64,000 nucleotides of DNA, taken from NCBI GenBank assembly GCA_026874595.1, contig CM049306.1, forward strand, positions 82,984,142-83,048,141, in the 5' to 3' direction. A program made the translations under genes and the position numbers. The stretch is from Sipunculus nudus. Taxonomy: Eukaryota > Annelida > Sipuncula > Golfingiida > Sipunculidae. A model generated the notes under the pieces. It saw only the letters and a program-made list of their open reading frames with translations. It did not search any database and was not told where the DNA came from. Positions 13,715-28,900 of this stretch are shown here, one piece after another (position 1 is the stretch's first letter; each line of letters starts with the position of its first letter).

Positions 13715-13918
13715 TTATATTTCGATGGGTTTTGGCACAGGTTTGCGGACATGTCTCATTGAGGAACCGGGCTCCGCTGGCTTGAAAGGGGCGTGACCTC
13801 CATAAGGTCTAGGGATTGGCAGCTCTGCCTCGTTGTCAGGGATATAGGCGTTAGGTCGCGGCTCGGCTGTTGTGGTAATACCACCAGGTAATGTGTACTG
13901 CTCCTCCTCCTCAGCAGC
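13715..13918 (-). CDS. CCDC146: CCDC146 coding exon 19 and stop
   Basis: This exon encodes residues 892-958 and TAA. After a short acidic run comes a proline-rich tail with [26 protein letters not shown] and [14 protein letters not shown], ending like the vertebrate protein. The acceptor is CCCCAG. Confidence 0.97.
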   Translation of the reverse strand, partial: AAEEEEQYTLPGGITTTAEPRPNAYIPDNEAELPIPRPYGGHAPFKPAEPGSSMRHVRKPVPKPIEI

Positions 13919-16900
13919 CTGGGGTGGGAAAAAAACATATCAGATTTATATTTTATATAGCACATAGTACATAGCAACAGCAACGATGTAATAAAAGATG
14001 TTGAGGAAGCCATGAATAATACATGGACACCAGTTGCTTATTTTTGAAAGCTGAAGGCAGTGTCTGTGTGAAAACCCATTCATTTATAACAAATCAAAAG
14101 CTTTTTATATTAATTCACCTGAGACCCCATGCATTAAATATCATTTTAAACCCAGTACAGTGTTGTTTTTGCAGCCACATATTGATGAAATTTTGATTCA
14201 CTTTTATATGATATATCAATATTATTTTAAAATTTTTAAACAAAAATGAAATCTGAAAAATATTTTTTTTAAATGAAATTTTTTGAATATGTATACTATT
14301 AGAAAGAACAGTATACAAGGTTAAAAATTATATATTCATGATGAAGTCTTATATATCTTGAAGTCTTATATAACTTTTGTAGTGTTAAAACAAATTTGCC
14401 AGGGTTCCATGCAAAGAGTATTTATTAATGTTTCCAAGGAATCTATAATTTCATCTCTGCCACATCGTATGAAAGAAAAAGAAATTATAACAATATTTCA
14501 AGTCAGTCCAGAGGTCAGGTCTGAAATCTAACCAAAATGGGTTGCAAAAGCAGAGGTCCCTATAATCATAACCACTGTTTCATATTCCCAAATTTAACTA
14601 AAACTATAAATTAAATTACAACAAGTGACATTCTACCTAATTGTACCTTAGGCTACCTTATATGAACCTCATCAGAAAGACGTGTGTATCTGTAGGTCTC
14701 TTTGTCTATCAGACATCCAAAATAAATATTATTTTGTATTAACTCTTAAGACGTATAATATAGCCATGTAAAAGTGATATTTTCAATTATTTAATCCTAA
14801 GTCAGAAATATTACCAAATGGCAGTAAGGCATATTCATGAATATATCTTTGAAAAATTGATGAATTTATGAGCCATGATATTTGATTTTTATCTCTGTTA
14901 AAAATGGAGGTTGTGAAATCATAGAACTGAAAAATCTAGATTCAAGTTATACTAGAAATAAATTAAGGACACGGCATCTATTTATACGTGTCATATGCTT
15001 TATATATGTCATACATGTAACAGTCATGCAGTGATGTGCTCGGCAATAAGGATGTATTTGCAGAATACAATTTCAGAATCAATACAAGCACTGCCATTAT
15101 AATAAATCAAAAGGATAACCCACCATTCTGGCAGCTTCTCTCTCCTTGCCTCTCCTATCTTCGTCTCGCATATATTTGAGCCATTCCTTCTCAATTTCAA
15201 TACTAGGTGGCTCTCCCTTCTCCATACGCATGTAACAGTGTTCTAGGTCAGCCTGTTTCTCTTTGGATTCTTGCTGAAGTTTGAGAGCGTTGGCTTGGTG
15301 CATGGACAGCTCTGATACCATTGCCATCATCTTGCGAGTGACTTCTTTTATCTTGCCTTGTAAATCATTTACCTGAAAAGCAAGTATGTAACACAATACT
15401 ATAAACATAATCCCAGGAAAAGTTAATAAACAGATGAAGAATTTTGTTGTAGAAAAGTCCATGTGGCCCATGGTGCAAATGTAATTTCAATGTAGATCAA
15501 GTACAAACATACACAAATATAAACATATATATGATATCTATATATGCAATTTTTTTTAATTTCAACATTCCATTCCCATTGAGAGAATTTAACTATAAAG
15601 GGGCTTAATCACCTATAAATCATGTTGAATTAACACGAAAAATAGCTTCTTCCCAAAAACTGCTAAAATGTTGCCCTGAAACCATTTGCTTACTCCTGTA
15701 AATGAGTGTTAAAAACAGTGGACTGGACGCAATCACAGGTGTCAAAATCAACACAGCAGGTTGGACTCTGTGCATTGCTGAGCCACAAAACCTGCCAATC
15801 ATGAGATGCCCTGACTGACTTAGGCCCCAAAAATGTAATACATGTTCCCACTGGCTGCAACATTACATGTTGTGGCTCACAATCAAACCTCTGGTCATGT
15901 GGAGGTGTTATGGTAAACAGACACACATGGACTGCAAAACCGTCAGCTTTTTACTTAGGAATCACCTTTTTAGCCAGGTTGAGTGTATCATTTTTGCCTG
16001 TGTCAGCTTTCCTTCGCACCCTATCTGCAAGTCTGGTTGTCTGTTCAAATATGAGGTCTTTTTCTAAAAGCTGTTCTTCCTTCTCTGCAAGCCGGATCTC
16101 AAGCTGGAAAGAAAAGAAAGCCAATACAGTTGAACTTATCTTAATATTTACACTTATGCTGGCATCATACTGAGAATTCAATATGATCTGGAGAATGATT
16201 TGGAATTAGGAAAGCCTTAGAAATGAGTAAACACAGTAACTACTATGATATGATATGAGGCAGTACTGTAATTAACAGAAAAACCTTTGTAATAAGACCA
16301 CCTGTGAGACTGGCCAAAAATTGTCTTAATTCCCAGGTGGTCTTAATAGACAGGTCATATATAACTAATATGTAAGCTTTCAGTTCATCCATGAGTGGTC
16401 TATATAGACAGGTGATCTATCTTATTAGATAGGTGGTCTTTCAGACAGGTTCCGCTGTATATTGAATTGTTCCAACTGATATCACCAATGCTTTTTGCTA
16501 AACAGATTTCTGCAAGTCTGACTAATGATATTTCAAGAGACCCAGTTTTGCCTCTGCTTGTTTGTTTTTTATATACCGCCATGGGCACACAGTCATATCA
16601 TGCAGTTTCACTGGGGCTAGCCAAGCGAATATTCATGCACATTGCCAACTGAAACGAACGCTGGCCATCCTGCTATCTGCAAAAGCCATGAAACTTTGGC
16701 TTTTGGCATGTGAGTGCCAAAGCTAATACATAAGACACAGAGATTAAGCTGGATCTAATCATTCAGAATACATAATTATCACAAACTGTACTCCACATAT
16801 GCAGCAGTTTTGTATATCTAAGCAGCCTGATGAAAGATATCATGAGGTTTTGTTGGGATTCGGGGAAAATTTAGTTCCATCTCAAACACACATTATCTAC

Positions 16901-19900
16901 AGATATCATCTATAGGGATGAGAATGAAGAAGCCTTCATATGAAGATGTGTATGTTCTTCAAAGGTTTGTAGAGAACAGACAGTGTGAACAAAAACAAAA
17001 TGGAAGCTACTGTCAAACAACATAATGCTAGGAATATACAATCACAACTGTGTCCAATTTAATGCTGTTAAGACCAAAAAAAGAAACATTATCACTCGAT
17101 AAGGAAGCAGGGAAACACCATTAGGGAACTATAAGCAGCATGTTTCAGCTAATATTCTAGCTGCTCCCACTCAAAATCAATTATAAACAAGCTATACTCA
17201 GCCCACACATGACTACAAATTGACTTTGTGATTTAATGTAATTAAGGCAATGTCAGTAACATATGTGACCATGATAATTTCTGAGGAAGCTTCAAACATC
17301 AGATGGAAAATTAATGTTTTAGGGTCATCACTAATTCAAAGGGCATGTAGCACTGCACAGGAATCTCAAATTACAGCCATCTGTAATTCAAATTTGACAT
17401 AAAAACTGCTATATTGGCATTGCTTTTTTCATATCACTTATTTATTGGGTGTCAAGGCAAGTTCATGTGTCCCACATAGTGAATTCAACATGATTACCAT
17501 CATCATTAACATTGAAAGTAATATGTAATGTTTTATCCATTATCATGTTATGGCGCAATATCATATCTGTTATATATCTATTAAGTAAACTGGACTTTAT
17601 GGCAATCCTTACAACCATTTTTATCATCCAAAGCAGTTAAGGTGTCCATGTATATAAAGTTACAGGCAATTTGCAACTGAACTATGTATGTACATCTGCA
17701 GCATTCCATTCTGGTTTCAGACTATGTGACAGGGCAGTATCACATGCTTCCTCTTATTTTATATCCTGGCATTAGCCAGGCCCAGTGACTACTGCACCTG
17801 CAGGCCCTGGGTGTGTTATCTACCCCATTGTTAGGTCATACCACCGAGGAACCCCCAAAAGGTGCACTCGTTTTTTAATGAAATGAGGTCGTCGCTCAGA
17901 CCTTCTCACTAAGCCTGCAGAGCACTCAACCTGGATGGGTGCCAACCGTGAAAAATCTCACCGCCTCCGCTGAGATTTAAACTCACGATCTGCTGGGTTT
18001 GAGTCCTGTGCTCTTTTCATGAGCCGCAAAAGCAGGTTATTTTGTACATACTAGTATTAAGTAGTATACATCCTTAAGTTGCAGTTATTTTTCATTGACT
18101 AAAATGGTTCATTCTCTGTCCTATAAATTATTCAAACACTAATAAATTCAGCAGTGCTAGTGAATAATGCATGTATGCACTAGCAAGAAAGAAAACATCT
18201 GCTTCATATACAGATAATGAGAAGCCAGTTCACTAAAATTACACACTTTATAGGATAGGACAAAAACTCAAACCTGGTTATTGCCATTTCATGCATTTAG
18301 TGTATCTGCAAAATATCTTAGGATCTTGAAATGGTATTTGAAATAGATGGAATAGGTTTGTGTGGTGACGTAACAAATTAAAGAGAATTTCTACATATAA
18401 ATCAGACAAAAGGTGTGGGTTTCCAGTCTTCAAGCAGGTTTGTTTACTGCTTGTTCAACAGAGGGCAGCATATGCTTCAACCTGGATATTTCAACTGTGA
18501 GGTTCAGTTTTCATACTGAAAACAATTATTATATGACTGAATTAAAAAAAGCAAATTCATGGAATTTATGTCCCCTGCTTCCGCCCCTTGTTGTCCTTCA
18601 TGCTTGGCCTATCAATATGATTTAGTTCTTATTTTCACCTAAAAATGTCTCCGAATGTCAAAGTTGCTGTGTTTTAGTTTTCATTGCCTCTGAAGATGTC
18701 TCCACGTCATAATTTTTTATTGTCAATTTGGAACAAAATTTTATTTTTTTTTGTTTTTTTTTTTTAGCCCATTCTGAGGAAGCAGGGGACAAAATAAGTA
18801 ATATACAGACCTTAAAGAATCTACCCAGGTGTGGGAATACTATACTTTGTTCCAACACCCCGTCCACCTAATTTTTGACAAATGCTTTCATATTTTTTTT
18901 TTTCAACACTACAATATATCTGTTATCTATGGAGATGATGCAGGGATTTATGATGATTTAAAAAAACATGAAATAAATATATTCTCTTTGCTGTGCCTTG
19001 ATAGTGTTGACCTGTTTAGGAAGAGCTCCAAAAACAATGGCGTCCTTTGAAGTAGCCATATCTGTTATCCACAAAATTTAGGAGAGAAGTATGTGCAAGT
19101 AACAAAAGTGTGACGTCAAATACCACTGAGATGACATCGCTATGAATTGTCAAAAGATGTAGTTTAAGGTCATCAGTTTAGGTCATCATGAGACTGTACA
19201 GTTATTTGTTCAGTCATATTTCTTTCTTAAGTTATCATACAGAATCCATTATCATAATTGCCTCTTTTGTCACATTTGCCTCTGAGGTAAATAAAGGTAA
19301 GCTTTAGTGCATTTTGTAAAATTATCACAAAATAAAAGATGGACAAGGGTATAGTGGAATGAGGTATAGGTGCCACTCTCTAGTGTACTTCAGTGGCCCT
19401 CTGGCCGGCGGCAGTAAAGGATAAAAAACAGTTTCATATATTTTGACACCAAAAAGCAAAGGTTTTAAATCATTAAGCGCACAATGCACTAGCATACCTC
19501 TTCTAGTTTGTTTTGTAGCTCTGTGGGTGTGGCGTCCTTGCCTTTCAGAAAACGGATACGTTCTGGATCCATGGGATCCTCCAACTGCTTCTCCAGGTCC
19601 AGCATCCGGTCCTGACACTGAGATAACTGTAAGAACATGAAAATATTGTAATCTTGTTAATATCTGGCTTCATCACGAAACTTATGATTCCTGGCATACT
19701 TATTATTAATTTATCTAAATCTGAAATAACCACAGCAATTGATATAATCATTGATGATTATATTTAGTAACAGAAGAGAAAGACCACAATAAATATAATG
19801 AACAAGCAAATTCAACGAATTTATGACCTCCTCTTCCACCTTCAAGACCGGGATGATTTTGAAGTCTGTGGTGAATAAGTACACATAGTTTTCACCATGC

Positions 19901-22900
19901 TCAAAAGATGGCAGCACCTGGCAGTTACTGCAAAAAATTCAAGTAGTTTATGTCCACTGATAGTGACACCTGTTGGTGATTAGTGAAACTAAATGTGCTG
20001 ATTCATCATATAAAAAGTGAAATATCATATTGTATTCCCTACCAGTCCCTACCAATCACTGACCCAAATCTGAATGAAATCAGATATTTTTTAAGAAAAT
20101 TATGGCACAGAAACGAAAACCCAATGGCAGACAGAAAGGCAGACAGACAGAGGGACAGACAGACAAACCCAAATCAATGTCCCCCGTTCCTTCCAAGGAA
20201 GCAGGGGACAAAAATATGGATTCTTATTCACATACTCTGATTGTGATGTGAACAATTTGACAATAGTGACTGAAAGACTGATGTCATAAACCCACAATGT
20301 ACATTCTTTAGAGTAAAACATGTCCTGTTCATCAAATGAGATGGGTCACATTTTTGATATAAGATCCCAGCTTCAAAAGAATAACCATCCAAATAAGTGA
20401 GCATTTAATGTTGCCAGTGTGTACACAATTTGGATATCACAAATGACACAATCAAGGATCTGTTCATTCACAGACTTTCTGTATGAAGAAATAACAGTAA
20501 CCCCATTGTTCTAATAGAGTAAAAGTTATTGACAAAAGATAATGATCGGAAACCTAAGTACAGCTTAGAATTCCGCTTGGAGGCTTGTTTTTATCTTGTT
20601 TTCAAATAAGACTATCAGGGTTAGGTGTACTTGGAGAATCTTGTTCACCAACCTGTAATTGTAACGTGACCATCTCTTGCTCCAGTGCTCGTTTATTTGG
20701 TTGGTTTTTACGTAGCAGGTCAATGAGCCGGGATTCCTCTGTCTCTTGCATCTTCAGGAATCGTATTTCCTCCTCTCTGGCCTGTAGCTCCACATCTCCA
20801 TTCCTTATCATTTGATCTAAAATACAATTCAGTTGAATAATTAATTTAACACAGCAAATTCTTTACTGGCCATATGTAGTGACTGGAATCATTACGTAAC
20901 ATAACAAGAGCACAGCAAACATGCATAATATGCCAATCGTGTATCTGGTGACCTCTGACATAAAATGTTCCTGAATTTTGATGAGAAGATAATTCAGGTG
21001 AGAAACTCTATTGGTTAATATGTATAATGAGTTTCACGAAAAAGGATTTTGGTAAGTCACCAAGATGCATCCAAAGTGCACTGACCTCTGACCTCATTAA
21101 ATATGCATGGAATTTGCCAGAAATCAAACTTAGGTGAGATATGTTATTGATTAAAATTTCTTATTAGATTTATCAAAACCCTTCATATTCTTCATAAGTT
21201 ATCCCAGCAACACCACATAGTAGCCTAGTGACCCATGACCTTATTAAATATGAGCGGATGTTGCCAATAATCAAACTCAGGCAAGATAATCTGTTGGTAA
21301 GAAGTTATGGTGATTTTCATGAAAATCCATCAAAGCCCTGGAAAGTTACTGCGGCGACACTAAAGTTAACGGACGGACAGATGGACAGACTGACAGTGGG
21401 TTTACCATAATACTCCAGTCATATGACGGGCTTATAAAAAGGGACTGGAAAACTCCAAATAACACAATGGTCACTGACACATCCATGCAGATGTGTATAG
21501 AAGTTTGCAAAAAAGTTGCAGTTCATTTAAATTCAGGTATGATCCTGCTCTTGAATGATTAAACAACAAGTAGACAAGATATTTTGTGTACAATTTAAAC
21601 TAAAACAAATGTGGAAAAAAAACCCTAAGCAGATTATGATTTTACACTGGTAGCAATCTTCTGGGAAATTTTACAAACATGATAAAAAGAAATATGACTT
21701 TAAAATTTAATCAGAGTAGAATTTGCAGCTATAACATACATTTTGGCAGACCAGTGCAGTCAATTTTCAATTCTTATTAACACTTAATTATATGAATCTG
21801 CTGTTTACCAATAAAATATCTTAAATTCTAGTACAGCTATAAGAAATCCAAAAGACCAGTCAGTTAAGACCAAAGAACCAGATAAATGACCACAAGTATT
21901 TGAACACATACCTTGAATATTAACTTTCTCATAAAAAATACACACTTCTTCATTTCTCTCAATCAGCTGTATGCCCCTGTAATGAAAGATTCAAACATTT
22001 TCTCAATAGAAGAGTGAAGAAGATTTGATCCTTGCATGTTTTTTATGTTTGGACAAATGCTCTCTCTAGGTCTTAAACTCAATGCTAAGTGCAACTTCTG
22101 TTTATGAATATAGTATATTTGTAACATGATATACATATTAAGCTGATAATGTTCTTTTATTGATATTTAATAACAGAAGTCTATAATGATAATATATAAA
22201 TGCCCAAACAGCCAATGACAGATTGGCTTTTGTCCAAGCATAGCTCATGTGCAAACATACCAGCTTGCATAGTTATTGTTACTTTTGAGGAATTAATAAG
22301 CAGACCCAGATTACATGATTACTGCATATCAAATGTTACCTTGCGTTCCTGTTCTGTACAGCTGTTTCATATCGTTTACGTAATTGTACCATCTGTTCCT
22401 CAGCCTGATTGATCATCAGGTTTAATTTAGCGATGTCCATCTTCTGCTGTTCTCGTTTCTCTCGCATCTCCTCATCAATGCGATTCTGTTTCGCCACCTC
22501 GTTACGCAAACTATCCCGTATGACTATACTGTTCACATGCTTCAAACGCTGCTTCTGTAACTGTCTGCAAATAAATTGAAAAAAGTTTATGGATAGAATA
22601 CATAAATTTATAAATATTATTTCCTTGATCAATGCAACATGAAGAGAAACAGAGGATCATATTTAGTTTTCCTACCTAAGTATTACAATGCTCCACCTGT
22701 AATGATATTTCAACAAACCATAAGTAAACAAACAGTATGAGAAAGGCCAGTCTTTCAGGATACCACTAGTTTGATTTAATTTTTCTATCATAACTTCAAC
22801 AAGCAAAATATAAGAAGTCTTACAGCAAATTACTGTTAGGATTCTTACTTAAATGTATCAATGCTTATTTGGTAAATAAAAAATTGGTGTTTTAATGATT

Positions 22901-25900
22901 AAGTAAGTTTTTGTGATACTTTTTAAAGCAAAACACTGCTTTAACTCTGAAAGAAGAGAAAGGATGTGGTGAACAAAAATGCCCCCTTACTTTTCCTTGT
23001 GGGCCACTGCTGTTCGTAAGATTTCTATCTCGTTCTGCAGGATCTTGATTTTCTCTCTCATTTCTGCAGCTTTCTGCGTGCTCGTCTGGATCAGGTTCAC
23101 ACACTTGTTACGCTCGTTCTTGATGACATCATAAAGCTTAGCAAAGTCCTTCAGCCTGGAAATGAGAGCACAGAGGAATTCATAGTTACATACACTAACT
23201 TATTGGTCTAGGCAAATATCTAATACTTATAAAAGGAATTCTGTTCACGTCTGTTCACAATGTTCTCTAAAACCGCATTGTGTACAATAGTGTGCCTTAC
23301 ATCGTTTTAAAGGTTATTGTGCCCACAGTGATATAGGCGATATGAGAATAAATAATTTTTAATGTAAATATAATTTTGAGTGATTTTTCCGTTTTTACTG
23401 CCTTGCACAAAGGGAAGACCGAGCACAGCTGAATTGCCTTCGGCAATGACGGGAAAGCATTCATCGTGGTCTTTCAACCTCAAACACTACTGTTCTTCAT
23501 ATGAATAACGCTTGCTTTCAGTGAGGGATTTGAGCCTGTCGGCCCTTTCATCTGAACGAGGCTCTCACCCACAGCGTGGTCGGTAAATGAGAAAAACACA
23601 TGTTTCTCGCTTGATGAAATGGAGAGTTCAACCCAAGAGGAATAATGACAAAACCTAATTCGAGGTCCCAATTTCACGAACAGGCGTCGGGTGGGAGGGG
23701 GTGGGGCGGAGTGGTGTCTGAGGTTTCAGGCCTCAAAATATGTCTAATATGATGAAAAAAAGGTTGAGGCAGTTGAAAATGAATACGGACCATCTGCATG
23801 GAGTACCGTTGGGTCCGCTTCTGCTACTTACAAGGTATGCATATTTCCGTTTCTTTCTTCAGGAACAGTTTCCTTGCAGTAAATAAATCTTTAATAAGTC
23901 TTTCATGTGTTACTCACATCAACCTAATCTTTATATGTCTAATGAAAGAATCCAGTCAAATATCATCAAAAACCTGAATGCCCCTGCGTCACATTCCTGT
24001 TCGCAATGTAAACACCATCACTGACCAGGTCTTCAAGGTTAACATACCGTGGTATAAATTTCTTGACACAAGGACAGCCCCACAAAATAAATGTTAAAAT
24101 TATTGGAGCGACTGAAGGATCATCCACGCACTGTCTCATACAGGTTATCAGTTTATACAGACGGACAGTATGTTGAGGATTCATGTAATTTAAAAGTAAT
24201 TTGCAAAATTAAGGTACAAGCAGCTGGAAATAAAATGTTTCTGTTCACAGAAGTGTTGTGCCTCAGAGAGGTGCGTGAGTTATTCTGTAGTCATGCCAAT
24301 TGTTTATACATATCTTATGGAAACAGTTTTCTGCTGAAAACCTATATTTTCTGTTAACTTTTAGATTAAAAAAACTAGCCAACATTTGGCATCTCAGTTA
24401 ATAAATCTCCCCAACCCTGGTAATAAGCCCGGTATACCGGGTGTTTCAGCTAGTAATTTATATAAGTAGTCATTAGTTGAAATGAAAAACCAGCTCAAAT
24501 GAAACATTTACCACAAAAATTATTTAATGAAATTTGGCAGATTGGTCAGAAGACTCGGCACAATTTTTGCTGTTCACACACGAATCACTTTCAAAGTTCA
24601 CTGAGAGTCAGTTTTATAGTGTCAGATAACTGTAAATGATTGTGTTTAAAATTTTATGAAGCTGGAAAAGCACCTGAATATTATCAATACAGACAGTTAA
24701 TAACCAGACTGACTCTTTTATCATCACGGTCTTCATTGGTACTTAGTAATTATTACCTTAAGCTAAGGATAATGTAGACTTTTGGTTTCTTTCCTGGTTT
24801 GGCCTTCTGTCAAACAGTGCAATGGCAAGTCCTGGGCAGAGGATCCAGAAAATCCATTTTTTTAAAAGAAAACTGGGCCTTGTCACCAAAATGACCAGAT
24901 TATGTTTGCTTTGATTAGTTTTTATTCATTTGCATTAAAAGATAGCATTATCAGGTTATAAGTTGTTAAGATAAAGAATAGATAATGTCATAACTTCTTG
25001 TTAAAACAGGAACAAACAACTTGCTTAACTTAAAACAAACTGTTAAATGATGACAGGTGACTGGTGGTAGTTTATATAATTTTATGACAAGACGATCAAA
25101 CAGCATCTCACTTGATCTGCATCTCCTGGAACTTCTTCTGGTGGTCCTGAATCTGGAGCTGTTTTGCTTTCAGGTCTTCTACAGCTCGATGGTAACGCAT
25201 CTCAGCTCTCATGAAGTCACGAGCTTTCTGCTCTCGCTCATCAGCCTACAGTGTGAGTATCAAGACATACACACACAAATTTCAGAATTAGCATCCTTCA
25301 AGTATCATGCTCTTAATGCAAGGGAAAAGGTAACAGAAGATTTTTACAATTCAGACCTGAAGTCAGGTGCTGCAAAGATTGCAACATTATTTACCTGATA
25401 TTAAATTTTTTTACATATCTGTTTCAGATGTTCTGCATTGCACTGTTGAAGCATAATTGTTTGAACCTTGGGTCTGTGGCCTCATTTCATGAATGAATTT
25501 GACTTAGTTATAATTTTATGCAAGACCCAAGTTCTATGATTGGTTAAATAGTGGGCAGTCAGGTATATTAGGGATCATACAGAAAAATAACTAAAAATAT
25601 TGATAATACACTGATCAGATAGTGCCACATCTCTCTGTTTGACCATAAATTCTGTCAGTTTTCAATCACTAAACACAAGAAACCTTATGGTGGTATTTGA
25701 CATCCTTTAAAAATAGCAGTAAATTCACCTAATATTACAATAAATCATTTTCATATGTGTATTGATTGATAGCAATTAACTCAAAAAGAGCCCATTTAAC
25801 AATGTCTACCACAAATTAAAATATTTATATTTCCCCAATTTGTAAGTGTCAGTATCAGTGAAGGGACATTACTTACCTTGATGGCAGCCAGCCTGGTGAG

Positions 25901-28900
25901 CTCAACGACTTCTATCCTCAAGTCACTTTGCTCATAAAGCAGTCTCTCTTCCTCCAATAGACTCTGTTCTACCTTCACAGTCTCTACCGCCGTCAGTGAA
26001 TTCTGATATGAAATAAAAAAGACAACAAATTATTTACTGCTGAAACAGCATAAAAGTTTAGACATTATACATAAATGTCCCCTTACACTGCTAGACACTT
26101 ACTTGAAACCTTTAATTAATAACTATCATGTTATCAAGTGTAAGTGTATTCTCTTTCATAAAGCTGTGCATTTTAATATTATATAGTACTAAGTAAAATT
26201 CAATTAGTCAGGAAACATGCTAATTTTATACATGATCTGTACTTTCAGAACAGTCACATGTAAAGAGAGTGTGCCTGCAAACTGTCTATAATGGAGCAAG
26301 AGGTCTAAAAAATACAGCAAATATTGACAAACTTTATTAATTAATTATCAATAAGGCCAAAAAAATAAAAGGTATGGTTCTTAGGCACCGCCCCGAATCA
26401 ATTTACACCCCCCACATTAAAAAATAAAAATTGTATTCTGATTTTCAAATTTCAAGAAGATAAAATTATACAATTTTGATAAGATTTCCTTTTTTATGTA
26501 GTGCATTTACCTGTTAAGCAAAAAAATCTGTTATTTTCATGCTTTTCCCTGATCATATGACATTTTTATCAAAAGATATAAAAAAAGTAAAAAATAAAAT
26601 ACCACCTTCCTGCACTGACTCAGAAAAAAAGTGCCTGAGAACCATACTTTTTTTGCCTAAATAATAAATATGAGACATGTATAGTTAAAACACACTGTAA
26701 GTACCAGCAACACAACACTAGAGAACTTCAATTCTCATTACGTATATGCAACATAAGCTCTTTATATAATATTTCAACACAAAAAATAACTGATCAATTA
26801 TTGTGAAGCATATATTTAAACTGAGCCATAGATAATACACAGACAATCAAACAGACCAGGAGAACAGGAACATGCCAATACCTCAGTGATCAGAACCAGA
26901 ATTATAAACTGCTATTGTCAGTAATGTGAACTGCATCCTGCCTAAAAATGAAAAAAGATAGCCACAGAACTTTATCAATTGTCACACTTTTATTACCTGT
27001 TGGGCAAGAGCTCTCTTTGTTTGTTCCACTTCTTTTTGCAGGTCATCTCTCTTGGTCTGTAGTGAGCCATCATCTTTAGGGAGGGATGCTTTCTGTTGAC
27101 ATATAAAAAATATAAAACCAAATTACTAAGTATCATCTGCAGCTGTTTTAAGTAGAAATGAAAAGTACACTATTGTGATTGCAGTATCTACAGTTTTAGA
27201 TCTGAAGAGATTGGGATATTTATTTTTTCATTCTGTTTCTCTTTATTTCTTCGTTATCACATCTCATCCTGCCATCCTATTTGTTAGCTTTTGATTACAG
27301 CATATCACTGCAGGCATCTGTGGGAAATCACTAATGTAAAAATAAACATGCTATTTCTTCAAACAAGTCATTTACTGAACACCTCTTTTGGACTTAGAGG
27401 TAAAATCCTTTGTAAAATTAATGAATCATTTCCTACAGTAATTTATCATGGTTATCTTAGTCTGAAAACAAATAAGATATAATAAACATTTTCTTATGTG
27501 CCAGTGTATACAATAAGGTAATCATTTATGAAATAAGAAGAAGCAACCTCCAGCTATATAGTTGGGCTGTGGAAGCAACTCACCCATGTCTGGCTAAAAG
27601 TGAGTAATTTTCCATATGGCAACAGGTATGGTATCCTTTTCAGTAGGAAATGCATCATAAGATTTTGGGTGCCAGTGCATCATATTTACAATAATATGAA
27701 AATCGATATATATATATATATATATATATATTTACTGACTTTATAAAACTAGGGGAGGGGCTAACCTTCTCCATCTATTTATACAAGGAGTATTTTTAAT
27801 TCATTTAATATGGGTAAATTCACCGACTGGCAGATCAACTTGATATAAGGACTCACCATCCCTTCCACCTTTTCCAGGATAGATTTGGTATGGGCGCTGG
27901 AATCAATGGCCACTTTCAACTGCAGCTCAGCCTTCTTGAGACTTCTCAAGTCACGATCTTTCTCTCGTACTTTCCGGGAATGTACTTCATGCTGCGTTTT
28001 CTTTTCCAGGTTGACATGACGCAGATTTAGATCAAGAGTAGCCCTGAAAGGTTATCAAGGTAAAATCTTCATATCTTTATTAAAGATCAATATGTTAGCA
28101 GTTATGCTCAGTGCAACAGCTTAATAACACTTTTGCTTTTAATTTACTGATTCACTTACCCAGTAAATTCACTGGAAGTAAAGCTGATAACAATGTGACA
28201 GAAAACTACAAAGGTTTATATCAGGCCATTAAAGAAATGTGTTTCTCAGGGACTTTTTCCTTTTAATCAATGGGGCAAGTAATGTTTTTACCTTTTTATT
28301 ATAGGTTTTCAATAAAAATTTCATATGATCAAGGGACAATATTATAATAACAGCTTTTTATATAAGTATTTTTTTATTGGAAGAAATGTTTGGGCAGCTT
28401 GAGCTCAAAATCTAAATTTCTACTGAAAAGAATCAAAATAACATTTGTGTGTACATGTATGTGTGTGGTGGGGGGAGAAGAGAGAGGATTGAGTGTCATA
28501 ATTTATGTGCATGGTACCTGCCATAGGTTAAAGATTAGATGAGACAGCTATTTATAATATGTTAAGATATAGCTATACTACAAGTAAAGGTACAGTTATC
28601 TGGAACAGCAGTTACAAGGTTTGAATTCCAGCAGAGTAGCCCAGGCAAGAATTTTTAAATCTGGGGTTAGCTAACTGTTAAGGTACTATACTGTAGAACA
28701 GAAGGTCCAAAGTTCAAACCCCATCTGAACCTCAAAGTAAAACTGGTGAACCTTAATAGAACCTCAGCCATTCATGCTTAAAGAGGCTCCACTGATAGCG
28801 TTGCACTTGTGACACAAATAATAACCTAGTTTCCTGTACTCACGAAATGCGAAAGATCCATGGGGACATCATATCTATCTGTCCTAATTGTATGAAAGTT

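Noticed and set aside
15373-15471. A hydrophobic N-terminal extension of CCDC146 exon 18
   Set aside because: It is the open continuation of the exon into intron 17. The acceptor at 15373-15374 and the family alignment place the exon start at 15372.
15690-15926. A small protein similar to a frame at 55143-55451
   Set aside because: The similarity comes from the shared DNA repeat D1. Frames are not preserved across copies.
23480-24357. Possible small genes within CCDC146 intron 11
   Set aside because: Frames on both strands are short and without motifs, and I could not find a coherent exon chain.
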